NCBI RefSeq assembly: GCF_001653235.2
Contig: NW_019154051.1
Span: 1-64,000 of the forward strand
Direction: 5' to 3'
From: Pochonia chlamydosporia 170
Taxonomy: Eukaryota; Ascomycota; Sordariomycetes; Hypocreales; Clavicipitaceae
DNA length: 64,000 bases
In this document: one piece after another, positions 1 to 11,199 of the stretch
Layout of the letters: each line of letters begins with the position of its first letter
Numbering within the stretch: position 1 is the first letter of the stretch
Notes under the pieces: model-generated
Databases searched by the model: none
The model's input: the letters and a program-made list of their open reading frames with translations, nothing else
What the model was told of the DNA's origin: nothing
Program-made: the position numbers and the translations under genes

Positions 1-116
1 CAGAGAGAGATACCGTGCTTCGATCAGCACCGGGTCACTATTCATCTGAGGCCGAAACTCTGCCCAACTCTGGATGTCCGCCTTGGTTGGCCCCGAGGCC
101 CGCATTCGCCTCGAGG

Positions 117-1245
117 CTATTCTTTTCCCGCCCCTTCATCTTCACTCGTCTCGGACGTGGGTTCCGAACTGTCTGACGCCTTGGGCTTGCTCGCCCGACC
201 GACTTTAGCCTTGCCTTTCTTCTGATTTCCTGGAAACACCACTTGGGCTGGGCAACTCGCAACAAAATGGCCTGTCCGCCCGCAACGATAGCACCGTCGT
301 TCGTTCCGCGGCAATTCTGGCTTCTCGGCAGTCTTGTTTACCCCCGCCATCTTTATGTCACCGTCCTGGTCCTGTGATGAATGTTGGCCATGCTGATAGA
401 CCTCCTGAGCGAGGCCTTCTCTTCCTTTGGCCGGAACCTCCGCGGGCTCTAGCTTCTCCAGTTTGCCAGCGATTTCCTGAACTCGGCTTAGCCATTCCTG
501 ATATAACGTGGGTAGGTGCGCAGTAACCAAGCATCGTTGCAGTTGCGAGCTTAAGGCGTTCTCAAGGAACACAATCTTTGCGCTGTCTGGCCAGTCGCCT
601 CCCCCTGCTTCCGCCAAGGCTTGTTCAAACCGGGGAAGGAATGTGGCCAGCGACTGATCTTCGCGCTGACGTAGAGTCCTCAGTGAGGTCGCTGCTCGCT
701 GACTGGATATTACTGTCCTTGTAAGTGCGGTCAAGGTATCGCATTAACTCGTGGGGGTCAAAATTGCCGCCTGGCCCACCTGCCGCGTAAAACGTGGCCA
801 CGACCTGTTGTGGTTTTTCTTCTAGGCACGAATTAATAAGATACCACAAGTCTCGGTTCCCGTTATAATAGTGTGCATCGAGTTCTAGCTTGTCTCTCAT
901 CTGCCTTGCCCAGGCCGCATAACCTTTCCGGGAGCCATTGTACTTTGGCGGGTTTGGCAATGGTTTCCTCTTGTTAGGGCTCCCATTTGACTGTTGCGGA
1001 AGCTGCGCAGCATCGATGCCGAACAAGCTCTCGCTTGGCGTTCGCGTCGGAAGCGGTGGTTGAAGTCCTTCCTGAGGTTGCGGCGCCGTCGTGCTGTTGG
1101 CGAGATGCTGCGTTAACGCCGCCAACTGGGCTTGCAAGGGCCCCAAGCTTGCATTGATCGCTTCATGAATACGATGGTCGATCCACTGGTGCTGGGACGT
1201 AGGACTATCACCGGACTGTGTTTGCTGCTCCATCATAGCGGTCAT
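117..1245 (-). pseudogene. Gag-like nucleocapsid protein, frame-broken
   Basis: Two overlapping minus-strand frames together look like a retrotransposon Gag. The first (1245 to 625) has a Gln/Pro-rich N-terminus with a possible coiled coil and a capsid-like segment (PKYNGSRKGYAAWARQMRD). The second (734 to 117) continues the capsid (ATFLPRFEQALAEAGG) and ends in one CCHC zinc knuckle (CYRCGRTGHFVASC) and a charged Ser/Glu tail. The switch between frames falls near 690-715. It could be a decay indel or a programmed frameshift, but programmed shifts usually sit between gag and pol, not inside capsid, so decay is more likely. Gag would package element RNA in cytoplasmic particles. The start is the ATG at 1245, about 40 bases after the LTR. 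Confidence 0.7.
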
Positions 1246-1286
1246 GCGACAGGTTCCGCGATAGTAGATTGATTGAGCTTTAGATA

Positions 1287-1521
1287 TGTAAGGGGCTGCG
1301 CCGCTGTTTGTTCAACATAAGGGTGCCGTATGATTGTCTATCTAAAGCTAGGGAGAAAGAAAGGAGAAGAGCAAGCTCGAGGCTCGCCTCGAGCTTGCGC
1401 AGTTAAGTTGCAGTGGCAACTTAGGCGAAATTAATCCAATTACACAACCGACCGTCTGCACGGCGCCGAAGCTCCGGGCCCGGCAGAGCCGGGTCCACAG
1501 CATCGGGCATAGCCCGTGACA
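1287..1521 (-). repeat. Long terminal repeat A of the Ty3-type element
   Basis: Plus-strand ends are TGTAAGGG and CCCGTGACA, the imperfect inverted ends typical of LTRs, and the gag frame begins just beyond it. It contains a perfect palindrome at 1371-1398 (13-base arms around a 2-base loop, GCAAGCTCGAGGC). A purine-rich patch near 1345-1370 matches one in LTR B. Confidence 0.7.
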
Positions 1522-1542
1522 CTCTCTATTATAGTAGGTAGA

Positions 1543-1771
1543 TGTAACGGTCCAAGCGAGTATATTGACAACTGGCTAGGTGACTATAAACAAGTATCCA
1601 AAGCTAAGGGGGAAAAGGAAAGGAGAGCAAGAATGGAAGAGCTTGCAGAGCTCTTGTAGGCTTGTGAGCTTGCTTCTGTTAATCTCGCTTGTTGCTGGGG
1701 GTTACCAGTGACAAGGCTGAAGACAAAGGCGAGAGCGCAAGCCGAGCCACCATCGGGCTCAGCCCGTTACA
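1543..1771 (-). repeat. Solo LTR B, related to LTR A
   Basis: Ends are TGTAACGG and CCGTTACA, perfect inverted 8-mers. It shares with LTR A a purine-rich patch and the GGGCT/AGCCCG terminal block. Flanking 5-mers (GTAGA before, GTTAG after) are not identical, so no clean target duplication remains. Its last ~48 bases (1724-1771) are almost the same as 59928-59975. Confidence 0.65.
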
Positions 1772-2878
1772 GTTAGTTACATATTTCCCAAGTTTTAGCT
1801 ATTATTTACTAGAAAATGTATTGCGTTTTTAGAGAGTGTTAAGAATGAGTTTGGTGCAAAGTGTATTTGTGTAACGACTGGGGTTCCCAAGGGATAAACC
1901 AGGCAGGGTTTATGTTGGCAGAGACAATAGGGCAGTCAATCTGAGCGGTTGAATGTTACGTTGGTGATAGGTCGTAGACCGTAACGAGTGATCAGTGCAG
2001 TTACTCGAAGTGTGAACTTAGGATTGTGCTAATGATCGTGTTGTGTTGAAAGCTAAGGACTAAGAGCTATCTACGAAAGAGAAAATTCAGGGTGCCTATA
2101 TACTACGGGGATCGTTACGATCCAAGTGATCCAATGCGTTGGATCACTTTGTCCCTTCCTTGTTCATCGAGTGATCCGTTCCTGATTGGCCCAACGCTGT
2201 ACCGCAACTCTACTGTATGAGATATGAAGTTTTGAGAGATTTAAACTGGCTATTGTTGTGTTTCTCTGCATTGCAGCCGAAGGCCTTGGCGGTTGCAATG
2301 CCGGCGCATCGCCGGAAAACCATTTATTGCCAGGCCGGTTTGTGGGTGGTCAACATATAGATGAGGCTTGCGAGAACAGAGGCGTCCCGATTCACCTGAT
2401 GGTTACTGTTGGTGGTGGTGTTGATGCCTGACGAAGCGCATTCCGTCCAATAGGATGGCTCCCCAATTTCCAACATATTGACCGCTGTCACCAGTACCCA
2501 CTAATGAGGTGAGTATGCTTGAAGAACCTGCCACATCGGACACATATGTGCCTTCGCCAGGCTGAAACCAACGGAATGCTCAGTTATGCGTTTCTACGTG
2601 ACACTGCGTTGTTCTGTCTTTTGGTGTGTATCCTGTTGGTGCGACTCGTGCCCGAACTCAATTGAACTACGTATATGGCGGACAGCATCACGGCTTTAGC
2701 CTTGCTGCCCAACGATCAGTTGACACCCAATCTGTCGTCCTGTGCGCAATTGCCAGATATGCTTCTGAGTTTCGGGTTCAAATAACGATGGGATTTCCAC
2801 GACTTGCTGTTAGGCTAACTGCTCCCTTCCAAGTCGTCTTCGAAGCCTCTGACAAAGCTGAGGAAAGCGTCATATACG
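1772..2878. other. Intergenic, possible LTR relics, one strong palindrome
   Basis: I see no convincing gene. A TGTAACGACTGGGG block near 1873 resembles an LTR start, but no matching end was found. A perfect hairpin lies at 2124-2149 (arms AAGTGATCCAA, loop TGCG). A 92-codon open frame at 2626-2904 has no recognisable motif. Confidence 0.4.
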
Positions 2879-3886
2879 ATGGCGTCACAACTCCTCATCA
2901 ATGAGCTTCTTGGCTCTCTTAAAGAGGAAGTATTGCTCTATCTGACCATTCTGCAGGCACCATTCTGACCCGTGTCCGTAGTCTCTACAAGAACGGGAAC
3001 TACTCAGACTTGAAAATTGTATGCGGAGATGACAAACATTCCGTCCACAAGGCGGTGGTTTGTCCGCGCTCCAAAGCCCTGGCAGACATGCTCCGAGACT
3101 CTCTGAAGGCGAGTGTCACACGCCTGGTCTTGTTCCAACGCGTTGCTGACAATTTGCGAGTAAATTCAGAAGCCGGAACAGGATGTCATTAATCTGCGAG
3201 ACGATAACCCACTAGCCGTCGGCTTGATGATCCATTATCTCTACCATTTGGACTATCCAGCAGTTCATTCGCAGATAGGGGCCAACGCTGTCGGCGGACA
3301 GGCCGCTTTGCCAGGTCTCTCAGTCCTGAACGATACTAATCACGCAGCAAACCCTGCCGCCAACGGCAACCTCCAGTCTCCGAAAACCATGGATTACTCA
3401 ATGGAAAAGGAGCAATTTATTGACACAACATCCAGAGCAGCCGATACCGTAGATGAGCCGATGTTGAAGCTATCGAAAAAGAACAAGAAGAAGAAGCGAA
3501 ACACGACCACGGAACCGGAGCCCGAATCGCAGTCGGAGCCCAACCTGACTGTCCACGCCTGTATGTACTCTTTGGGATCGAAGTACGCCATCGAAGGACT
3601 TAAGTCGCTCTCGGCTGGGAAGTTTGAGAAAGAGATCGAGCAACACTGGGACACGGATGATTTCCTGAAGGCAGCCCAGGAAGCGTATACGGCTACGGAT
3701 AGAAGTGACCGGACCATGAGGGACGCGGTTCTAAATGCCATTAAGACGCATCCCGAGCTACTGGAGAGGTCAACAGTTCAGGATGTGATCAGGGGTTTGG
3801 AACTGTCGTTTGATCTGTTGATGCATATGCGAACTTCGACTGGCTTTGCAACTATAACGGCGTATACTGCAGTTAACGATCAATGA
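2879..3886 (+). pseudogene. BTB/POZ-domain protein with broken 5' end
   Basis: The BTB core reads NYSDLKIVCGDDKHSVHKAV, then CPRSKALADMLRDSLK, and continues after an intron with LMIHYLYHLDYPAVHS. A charged linker and the usual C-terminal helices (YALGSKYAIEGL-type segment, here YSLGSKYAIEGLKSLSAGKF) follow. BTB proteins of this fungal family are thought to be protein-interaction adaptors, some for cullin-3 ligases. The two coding parts join in frame only by removing 3109-3169, which begins GCGAGT and ends TTCAG: a GC-AG intron with a GCTGAC branch site. Upstream, the natural ATG (2879) is in a different frame from the domain, which is closed by TAA at 2920. One missing base would reconcile them. 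It is either a recent pseudogene, a sequencing error or a missed exon. Confidence 0.6.
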
Positions 3887-4198
3887 GCAGGGGGATGTGC
3901 AGCTAGAGTCGCCAGTAGGAACTGCAATTAGAGACGTATTCATGCCATATTTTGACTCTTAGTAGCTATATTTATCAGCCTTCGGACTATTACTTGACCA
4001 ACACATTATTAACTGTTTCCTTTAACATTTCAGCAACTGGAACAGTGGCTGGCAACACAGAGTTACATAGCTCCTCGAACGACTTTCATACTATTGCCAT
4101 AACATAGAGGATCATTTACTATATAACCAACTTAGACCATATAAATCCTAGACATATCATGTAAAACTTCTGGTCCATCCTCCACAATCACGACCCAC
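3887..4198. other. 3' spacer between convergent genes
   Basis: About 310 AT-rich bases between the end of the BTB gene and the end of the synthetase-like gene on the other strand. No reading frame or structure stands out. It presumably holds both 3' untranslated regions. Confidence 0.4.
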
Positions 4199-6146
4199 TT
4201 ATTCGTACACCATGATGGGCACAATGCCTAGTATCCTCATCCCATTCTCCAAGACTTGGCGAATACCCTCGTAGAGCGCCATCTCAGCGACATTGCCTGT
4301 CGAACTTGTCGGCACCTCATAGCCTTTCCATAACGTTGAGAGAATGCCAGTGAGCCGGAACAAGTACGTGAGAATTGTTGATGACTCCAGCGTTGTCGAG
4401 CTGAATGACGATTTTGTTACTTCGGGGAATTGAATAAGCAGGCGGAGAATACCCGCGTATTCCTCTTGTTCAAAAATGGATGTATCGGCGCTGTCAAACT
4501 CCGTGTAGCTGACAGTATTGCCTTGAAGCTTCAGGCACAAGGCTCCGTACCATCGTTGCAGTGAAATACCGGTATGTGGCCCGGTCGAGATGATTTTGTC
4601 AACGTCGATGGCAACATTAGTGTTGTGTCTGTGGGCTAAGCATTGAGTAATCATGTTGGCAATACCTAGAGTGTTGGATACACTCGGGTCATCAACTGAG
4701 AATTTGAGCGGACTCTCGTTGTCAGCTACCAAATTACTCTGCACGACGGCCTGGCAATAATCAAGTATATCTCGCAGTAGTACTCCGCTGCTGTCTGCGG
4801 TCGGCACCGAACAATGGGTGTTGCCGAAGCTGACGTGTTTGAGTCTGCTGTCGATGTCTTGGTGTCCCAAGAGCTTCAGAGCGGCGAATAGCTGCTGGAA
4901 ATGTGTATCTTGTTTAGACTGAGCGACATATATCATTTTGTCGAATGAATGCTTCTTGCTTCTCCCCAAAAACGCTGCAATGTCGCGCATCAAATACGTC
5001 GTGCTACCGTTTCGGTACCTTAAAATTGCATTCGGTAGCCCCCTTGGGTCTAGCTTTTTGAAGTTGATGATCCAAGCGCCTTCGCTCTCCTCATATATGC
5101 CTTTCTCCTTTAAGGATGACTCAATTTCAATAATTGTTTCCTGGTCAAATGCGGATTCTCCCGAATACTCGTCAAATTTCAAATTCAGCCGCTCATAAAC
5201 GCTGATATAGTTTGCAATGCTGGCATCTCGGAACTTCTTCCAGAGGGCCAAGTCGCCCGGGCATCCTTCCTCCAGTCTCCTGCAGTGGGCGTTCTTCTCA
5301 CTGCTGATTTCCGCGCCATCCGCTGACGAAGAACCGCGACGCTCAGACTGGTACAGAACATCTACCTGCTTGAAGACGCTAAGTAAGTGTCTTAGAGGGT
5401 CTGCCTCAAAGGACTCCTCGGATCCAAATCTGGACCAACCGGCCATGAGTAGGCCAATGTGCTGACCCCAGTCTCCGAGGTAGTTTATTCTTACGACGTC
5501 CCATCCCATACTCTCGTACATCGATGCAATATTCATCCCAATAATAGTGCTTCGTATGTGGCCACCGTTAAACTCCTTACCAATATTGGGCGAGGAAAAC
5601 TCCACTATGACTTTTCCGCGGCGACGTCCGGGCTCGTCGGACTCTTGGAGTTTCAAGGAAATGTTTTTACCATATTCTGGGCCGCGATCCAGGATGTAAG
5701 CTATGAGCAAACGACAGAGGGTGTGAGAGTTGAAAATAAAGCGCAGATTAATCTCGTCCTTGAACGGATGCTCAAAAAGGGAATTGGGGGGAAACTTGAG
5801 CAAGCAGCCCCTATCAGACTCAAGACACGACTATTGCCAGCTGGAAGTCGACCAAACATACCTTCTTTTGGAGTTCACATGCGAACCCGTTTAGATCAAT
5901 TGACTGGAGTCGTAGTCGCGGGACCACCACCACGAGGTCGCTCAAATCAGTAGACCACTGAATAGAATCCCATGCCGCATCAGCCTCACAGTCGGTAAGA
6001 TGGATTAGCGTAGTAGCGAGATATGAGAAATAAACAGTGATAGGACTGACGCAAACATCGGCTAGAGGAAATGGAGGGAGCGGATCTCCAACGCCGACTG
6101 ACTGCAGGAAGGCTTGGAGGCCCTGTAGAGAGAGTGTCGAGACCAT
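4199..6146 (-). CDS. Divergent arginyl-tRNA synthetase paralogue
   Basis: Two exons (6146-5862 and 5818-4199) give about 634 aa, the normal length for cytosolic fungal ArgRS. Family landmarks are clear: an N-terminal additional domain (SDLVVVVPRLRLQS), IVEFSSPNIGKEFNGGHIRS, INYLGDWGQHIG, a YLMRDIAA segment, and a C-terminal anticodon-binding half ending near GIRQVLENGMRILGI. ArgRS charges tRNA-Arg with arginine using ATP. Here two catalytic signatures look wrong. The HIGH box, normally HxGH, reads NGGH (about residues 179-182). The KMSKS-equivalent loop (about 428-440) reads CSVPTADSSG with no Lys-Met-Ser. It is probably not a housekeeping enzyme: a paralogue with another job, a resistance copy, or early decay. 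The 43-nt intron is unusually short and its TTGAG acceptor is atypical. Confidence 0.75.
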
Positions 6147-6841
6147 TGTTGGCTGTGCAAAATGGAGAAAGTCTACGCCAAGTTATGGGAAGGGGGAATA
6201 GGATGTGATTATTGAATATACATGCTACAGTATGAAAGAAGGTATTGAAGCTCCCGATACACTCCGGTAGTGCCTGTTCTGAGTACCTTCGTGCACTGGC
6301 TTGGTCACGAGATTCGCCTCTGGCGGCGTTGGGCATCAACGATGCGTCAATTTTGGTCCCAAGATCGACTAGGTGGGCATCATCGGCCTAACAAACGCCA
6401 ACATTCCCGGCTTCTCGTAGCCTCGGAAGCTAATAACTCGACAGTCTTTCGCCCTGCGAAGGCGACCGCGGGGCTGTTGCATTTTCGGGCATCGGTGCGT
6501 GGACAGGCATGTGGTGCCCAACGAGACAGGTTTAATTTCAGGGTGATGCGGCAGTCAACTGCCCGTGATAGATAGGCTAGTTAAAACGTGACCATGTTAT
6601 CGTCAACGTGGCATAGTATCGTTCACTTTCAAATAGTGTCGGAAGGCGTACTCTGGCGTCATTGAGCCACTCCTGTAGACGTACCCGAACAAACCGTGGG
6701 CTATCTTGTAATGGGTTTAGCCAAGAAAATTGTACGTTTAAGCTCAATCAGGCAATGGAAGCCTCATGATGGTTGCATTGGTTGAATTGCCACGAAATGG
6801 CTGATCAGCAACTGCATCTGAAGGCAAAGCAAATCTACCCA
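6147..6841. other. Spacer between two minus-strand genes
   Basis: About 700 bases, containing the presumed promoter of the synthetase-like gene and the 3' region of the membrane gene. Short open frames on both strands carry no motif I recognise. Confidence 0.4.
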
Positions 6842-9260
6842 TCATACCTCCGTCCCAGATAGCGTTTCATCCGTTCCCACCAATATTTCCCTAGCTTCCT
6901 TTCCTCGTCCATTGACTGAAGATGGTGACCGAAATGATAGATACGCAAAACCTCCTCTAGTGTTTGCCTCCTCCTGCCTATGTCCGATGACAGACATAAT
7001 GAAGTTCCAAAGCTGGAGATGATAGAAGTGCAGTGTGTATGTGAGTGTTGAAAGAATGGTAAGCGCGACAACAGTTGCAAGAAGTGATGTAAACTTTTGC
7101 GGAATGAATGGAATGAACTCCTTATCGAGATTGAGAATCGATGGGGCAATGGCCCATGGCGTGACAATTATCTGGAAAGTTGATGGCAAATAAGCTTCAT
7201 GAGAGTGTCATGGAACGCGTAGGACTTACTAGCATGATGACAGATAATCCTCGTGTGCGCTGAGCTATTGCATGCTGACTATTACCCATATTTCCGGTCT
7301 CTATGACAAGTTGTAGTTCAAGCTGTATTCAAGTCAACAAATTGATAAGCACCATGGCCAAGAATGCCAAGATTGCCGGATGTGTGACTCATGGGAGGAT
7401 TAGTCGTACCCTTCTTGACAAGGTATTGCACCGATTAGCGAGACAATCGAGCCTCTTCGCAAGGGTGTCTAATCCGATGATCGTTGTTTGTATATCGGAA
7501 AGCGATTCACGTGACCTCGGCAAGTTCTCAAAGAAGATTGCTTTGTAATGCAGGAAATCCTTGCAAGCACCCACGGTTTTAAACAGTTCCTGAGATAGTT
7601 TCATCGACAAATCCCCGACCTGCACTACCCAGTCCCTAGACCTTTGAACAGTGCCACGAGCAGCATGATCATGTTGGGTTGAGTATAGGTGCAGTGGATT
7701 GCCATGATATTCGTGGGAACCCTATTGTAGGCTCTTAGCAAATAGGTGGCAATGCGCAACCAGGCGAAGATCCGCCGGTAGGACAACTTATTGCCCATTA
7801 TATGCAAAACAAGAAAAAGTCGATGGCCAAGCCTCTTGAAAATCCATAGGGGTAAGAGACCTACCAGTTCATATGCACGAATGCCTTGCCGCAGCTCCCA
7901 AACAACACGCCGCCACTCCGTCAATACTTGGCGGGCTCGTAATCGGAAAACCGTTAAGAAATATTCCCTGGGATCCCGAATTGGAGATTCTGCGTCCTTT
8001 ATTCCATACGTGAAGGGGTCCATATGCGCACCTCCATCAACGAGATCATCATGAATTGAGTGGACGCTTTCTCTGACCTCTGACCCTACGTCAAAGAAGG
8101 TGTCAACAAAGCAGTAGCCTACCCATGTCCGTTTGTCTGATCCGGCTATCACACAGGAAATCTGCGACTCGTATAGAAAACTTCTATCGCTCGGGTTTTG
8201 CAAATGCAGGTAAGAAACTTCAACAGTCTGTCTCAATGGAGCAGCATTAGAGTCACGGCGGTGATCTGCACGTCCGTGGGCAGCACGTCTCCACACGTAA
8301 TGTGGCAAATGGAACGAGAGTTGAAAGGCTTGCAAGCCAACAGACTACCAAGCGCAAATTTAGTATTTAATGCCCTGAATATGACAAGGTTATATGCGTA
8401 CCACGAAGGTTACGTCGATGAAGGTCTCAAATTCAACATATCGATTAAGGCAATCGCGGAGCGGGGAAGCTTGATGATATGAGGCTGTGCCAACAAGCGC
8501 GTAGATTGTCCATTGATCTAGATCAGTGATGAAGCTGCTGAGGTAAGAGTTTAGTCGGAGGGTGGATTGGGGATCGTGCCTTACATTAAGCGTCGGTCAG
8601 CGTCTGCTTCGCAGCAGCTGTCCGGGACTGCCCGAGAATGTTCACCGTTTGGCTCCGGCTGGTCTTTCTTTTTGAATCGCACTATTTCGCCGTTTCTATC
8701 AATGTTGTCACGGAAACGCTATATCACAGTCAGTCTCGGGGTCAACCACTAGAGTTAGGCTCGTAGACTCCACACTGGAGATAGCTCACCGGTTTCTTTA
8801 GCTCAGCGTAAAGGCTACGAGCAGTTAAAGGCCCGCGATAAGGTCTTGAGCGCATCAAGCCAGCCGCGAAACTTCGCTCATCTAGCCATGCAATAGATCT
8901 CTGGCTGGACTCGGCTTGATCATTTAATAGGCGCCACAGGCTCATGTGACAACAAAATTGCTCGATTCCCGACACATAATCCTCTCGTTCCGTAGACTTC
9001 TGCATGAAGGCACGGAGCACTCCACCCCCCCTGGCAAGATTCAAATCAGCAGCTTCCGCATCCTCAAATCCTTGAAAGACTGCGAGAGAATCTACATGCC
9101 TATTGTTTTCAATCCTGTGATCTATGTTGCAGCGCCTTGTGAAATACTGTTGCCACCCAGGCGGAAGCCGAGGGGGATCCGACCTCCACTCACCTACGGC
9201 TTTGGCCGCAGGTTTGTTACGTTTGAATGTAACACGGTTAGTCTTTGGCGACTTGGGCAT
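6842..9260 (-). CDS. CorA-like fungal membrane protein, seven exons
   Basis: Seven exons join in frame without a stop: 9260-8790, 8718-8585, 8537-8414, 8344-7865, 7721-7410, 7322-7230 and 7171-6842, about 647 aa. Every junction is GT-AG. The N-terminus is basic (MPKSPKTNRVTFKRNK). The middle holds segments common to fungal proteins of this type (LQAFQLSFHLPHYVWR, ISCVIAGSDKRTWVGYCFVD, DPREYFLTVFRLRARQV). A coiled stretch (LDTLAKRLDCLANRCNTLSRR) then leads into two hydrophobic segments (about LSVIMLIIVTPWAIAP and SLLATVVALTILSTLTY), the layout of CorA-type magnesium transporters. The canonical GMN loop motif between the two membrane segments is not visible, so metal transport is not shown. The start at 9260 is the first ATG of the open exon. 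Function unknown; membrane location is inferred. Confidence 0.65.
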
Positions 9261-9547
9261 TGCCTCAAATTTGGATTAGCATTCAAAAAAGGTTTGAGGT
9301 ACGGGCTCAAGAAATCACGGAATCGGCGGACGGATAGATGTCTGGAGTGCGAGTATTTAATCATTCTATTGAAGGCATTATGATTAACGTATCGATGAAT
9401 CTGGCAATTACAGAAACATAGAATAAAGACAGGGGATCCTGGAAGCAGCAGTCGGGTGTCGTCATCTGCAGCGACATAATTGAAAGATCGTCTTTCAACG
9501 TGGCATTCTCTCTGTATTCGCCGGTCGGATGGATTGGTTTCGAGGCC

Positions 9548-9756
9548 TACATAGCCACCTTCTCGGTGCTACACGTTTGACAGCGTTCCTGTGTGCAATT
9601 CGAGCATTTGGGAGTTCTGATTCCAATTGGGCCATGTCCACAGCTGCACTAAGAATGGGTCAGGTTCAACTGCCACATGACGTTGAAGATGCTGGCGGAG
9701 TCTAGCCTTACACAATACCACACGAAGATAATAGTCTTCTTCTTCTTCGAAGGCGG
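9548..9756 (-). pseudogene. Cys-rich zinc-ribbon exon pair, gene remnant or tiny gene
   Basis: A canonical intron (9711-9649: GTAAGG, CCTGACC branch, TTCTTAG) joins VWYC to CSCGHGPIGIRTPKCSNC, followed by TQERCQTCSTEKVAM and a stop. The pattern WYCCxCGxGP with later CxxC pairs is a recurring short motif in fungal genomes and should bind zinc. No clear start codon or upstream exon was found; the only nearby ATG (about 9889) reads through in another frame. It may be the C-terminal end of a lost gene or a small peptide gene. Confidence 0.4.
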
Positions 9757-11199
9757 CTAGTTAGGCAACCTTGTCAGCATTTCAGGTTCACTTGTATTGA
9801 CCAGCCCGCAGCCGTTGGAGCCCGAAGACTTGTTGGGCAATGGCAACAGACCATTTTCGTTTCGGAGGTCCGGGGAAGAGGATCATGCGGGCTAATTGAT
9901 TTGATTGGTTAGTTCTGGAATCAGCCTCTTCTGGACTAAAGCTAACCTTTGATGCTGAGCAGGATTCGTCAAGTTCTATGGGGAGCTAATGTATAATATT
10001 GGGGATGTGTATTGCGTTCTGCCGTTTCATAGTTGTGCCTGTCGCGTTTCGTGTAGCATTCTTTCTGTGGTGGTCTTGGGTGTTTTTTTCCCGTGGTTTC
10101 TTCCCCTGAAATCCACGACCCATGTTGCCAAGTCCCACTTTTTCCGCACTCGAGAACGCTGGACTCAAAGTAGCCACATTCCGAGTCCCAACACCGAAAT
10201 CGCTTCAAATACACCCACCGCACTCAGAATCACACAATTCCACCCGGCGCTTAGCCTCCCGGAAGCCCTCCATTTACGATACTCTTTTGCAGCTTATCCA
10301 AACCACCGTCTGCGTGTGCTACGTGCTTTCAGCTATGGATCTCTGGCCATCTTTCGAGCTTTTGGAGATCTAATCTTCCTTCTCCGTCCCTTTTTTCGAT
10401 CTTGTGGGACTGTCAAAATTCCTCCTGACCGCAATTGCTTATTCTGCATAGCCTTACGTTGATCGGCCGCTTCTTTATTGTCGAAGACTTAACGGCGATG
10501 ACAGTTCTCTGACAGTCATCCCATTCGTGCTCGCCAATTCCTCCCAACAAAATTCAGGTTGCGTCCCAACGGAAGCCAAAAACAAAACTAGACGCTTACG
10601 TGGCTCCCTCGTAAAACGGTCCAGCCTTCTGTCGTGCTGGATGTATTGGTCTAGAATCGCTTCCGACGCCGACGCTGTTGTCTGAACTGCGAATATCCGC
10701 CATTTCTTGTTCAAATGGCAGCATGAGTGCGCACGCCGTTAACCACAATGCATGGTATCCCCTCCCCCACAGACCCTACGTCTCAAACGCAATAATGCCT
10801 TCTTTCTCGGCGATCGTGCCAGTGACTTCTCCCGACTAACGCAACTGCGCCAACATAGACAGCAGGGTCTTGGGCAATCGCCTTGCTTAATCTGCTCGTT
10901 AAGGCGTTTCCTCAATACCAGGTGTGGCTCGTCGAATCGCAAATCGTCGCACAAGGGACCAAGTGAGTTTCCTCACACAGGATCCTTCTTTCCATGGAAA
11001 TAACTGCATATGCAGGGCGGTGTTTGTGGCGGCAGCTTGACTCTAACAGCCTGTACCATACTCCCTCTTGCCACCAATCGCCACGAAGTCGTGAAGAACC
11101 GCTGGGGAGTCGAGTCCGGCAGCCACAAGTCGACGGACATATGGGACAATGCTAATGGTGCTATGATGCTCCGCTCTGAAGCCATTGTGAGAAGCAAAT
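9757..11199. other. Long region without a recognisable gene
   Basis: Several open frames of 70-157 codons overlap on both strands (the longest is plus 9989-10462), but none shows a family motif, and their mutual overlap argues that most are chance. A CTT-rich run lies near 9735-9750. I can support no gene here. Confidence 0.35.

Larger units (their letters stand above)
1..1521 (-). mobile_element. Ty3-type LTR retrotransposon, 5' end only
   Basis: The minus strand runs LTR (1287-1521), a leader of about 40 bases, then a gag-like reading frame that continues toward the left edge. Protease, reverse transcriptase and integrase would lie outside the window, so the family is inferred from the gag zinc knuckle and LTR form only. 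The LTR starts TGTCACGG and ends CCCTTACA on the minus strand. The copy is probably dead because gag changes frame near 690-715. A second LTR of the same family (1543-1771) sits 21 bases away, which points to nested or tandem insertion. Confidence 0.75.

Noticed and set aside
117..734. Programmed gag frameshift
   Set aside because: The frame change lies inside the capsid region upstream of the zinc knuckle, not at a gag-pol boundary, so decay is simpler.
3394..3741. 115-codon minus frame with a Ser/Val/Phe-rich stretch
   Set aside because: Mirror of the BTB coding exon.
6842..9260. Terpene synthase or prenyltransferase
   Set aside because: The DDLVDGG segment (IHDDLVDGG) briefly suggested a DDxxD motif, but the full spliced protein has CorA-like C-terminal helices and no second metal-binding motif.
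9989..10462. 157-codon open frame on the plus strand
   Set aside because: No motif, hydrophobic and Pro/Ser patches look compositional, and it overlaps two minus frames of similar quality.
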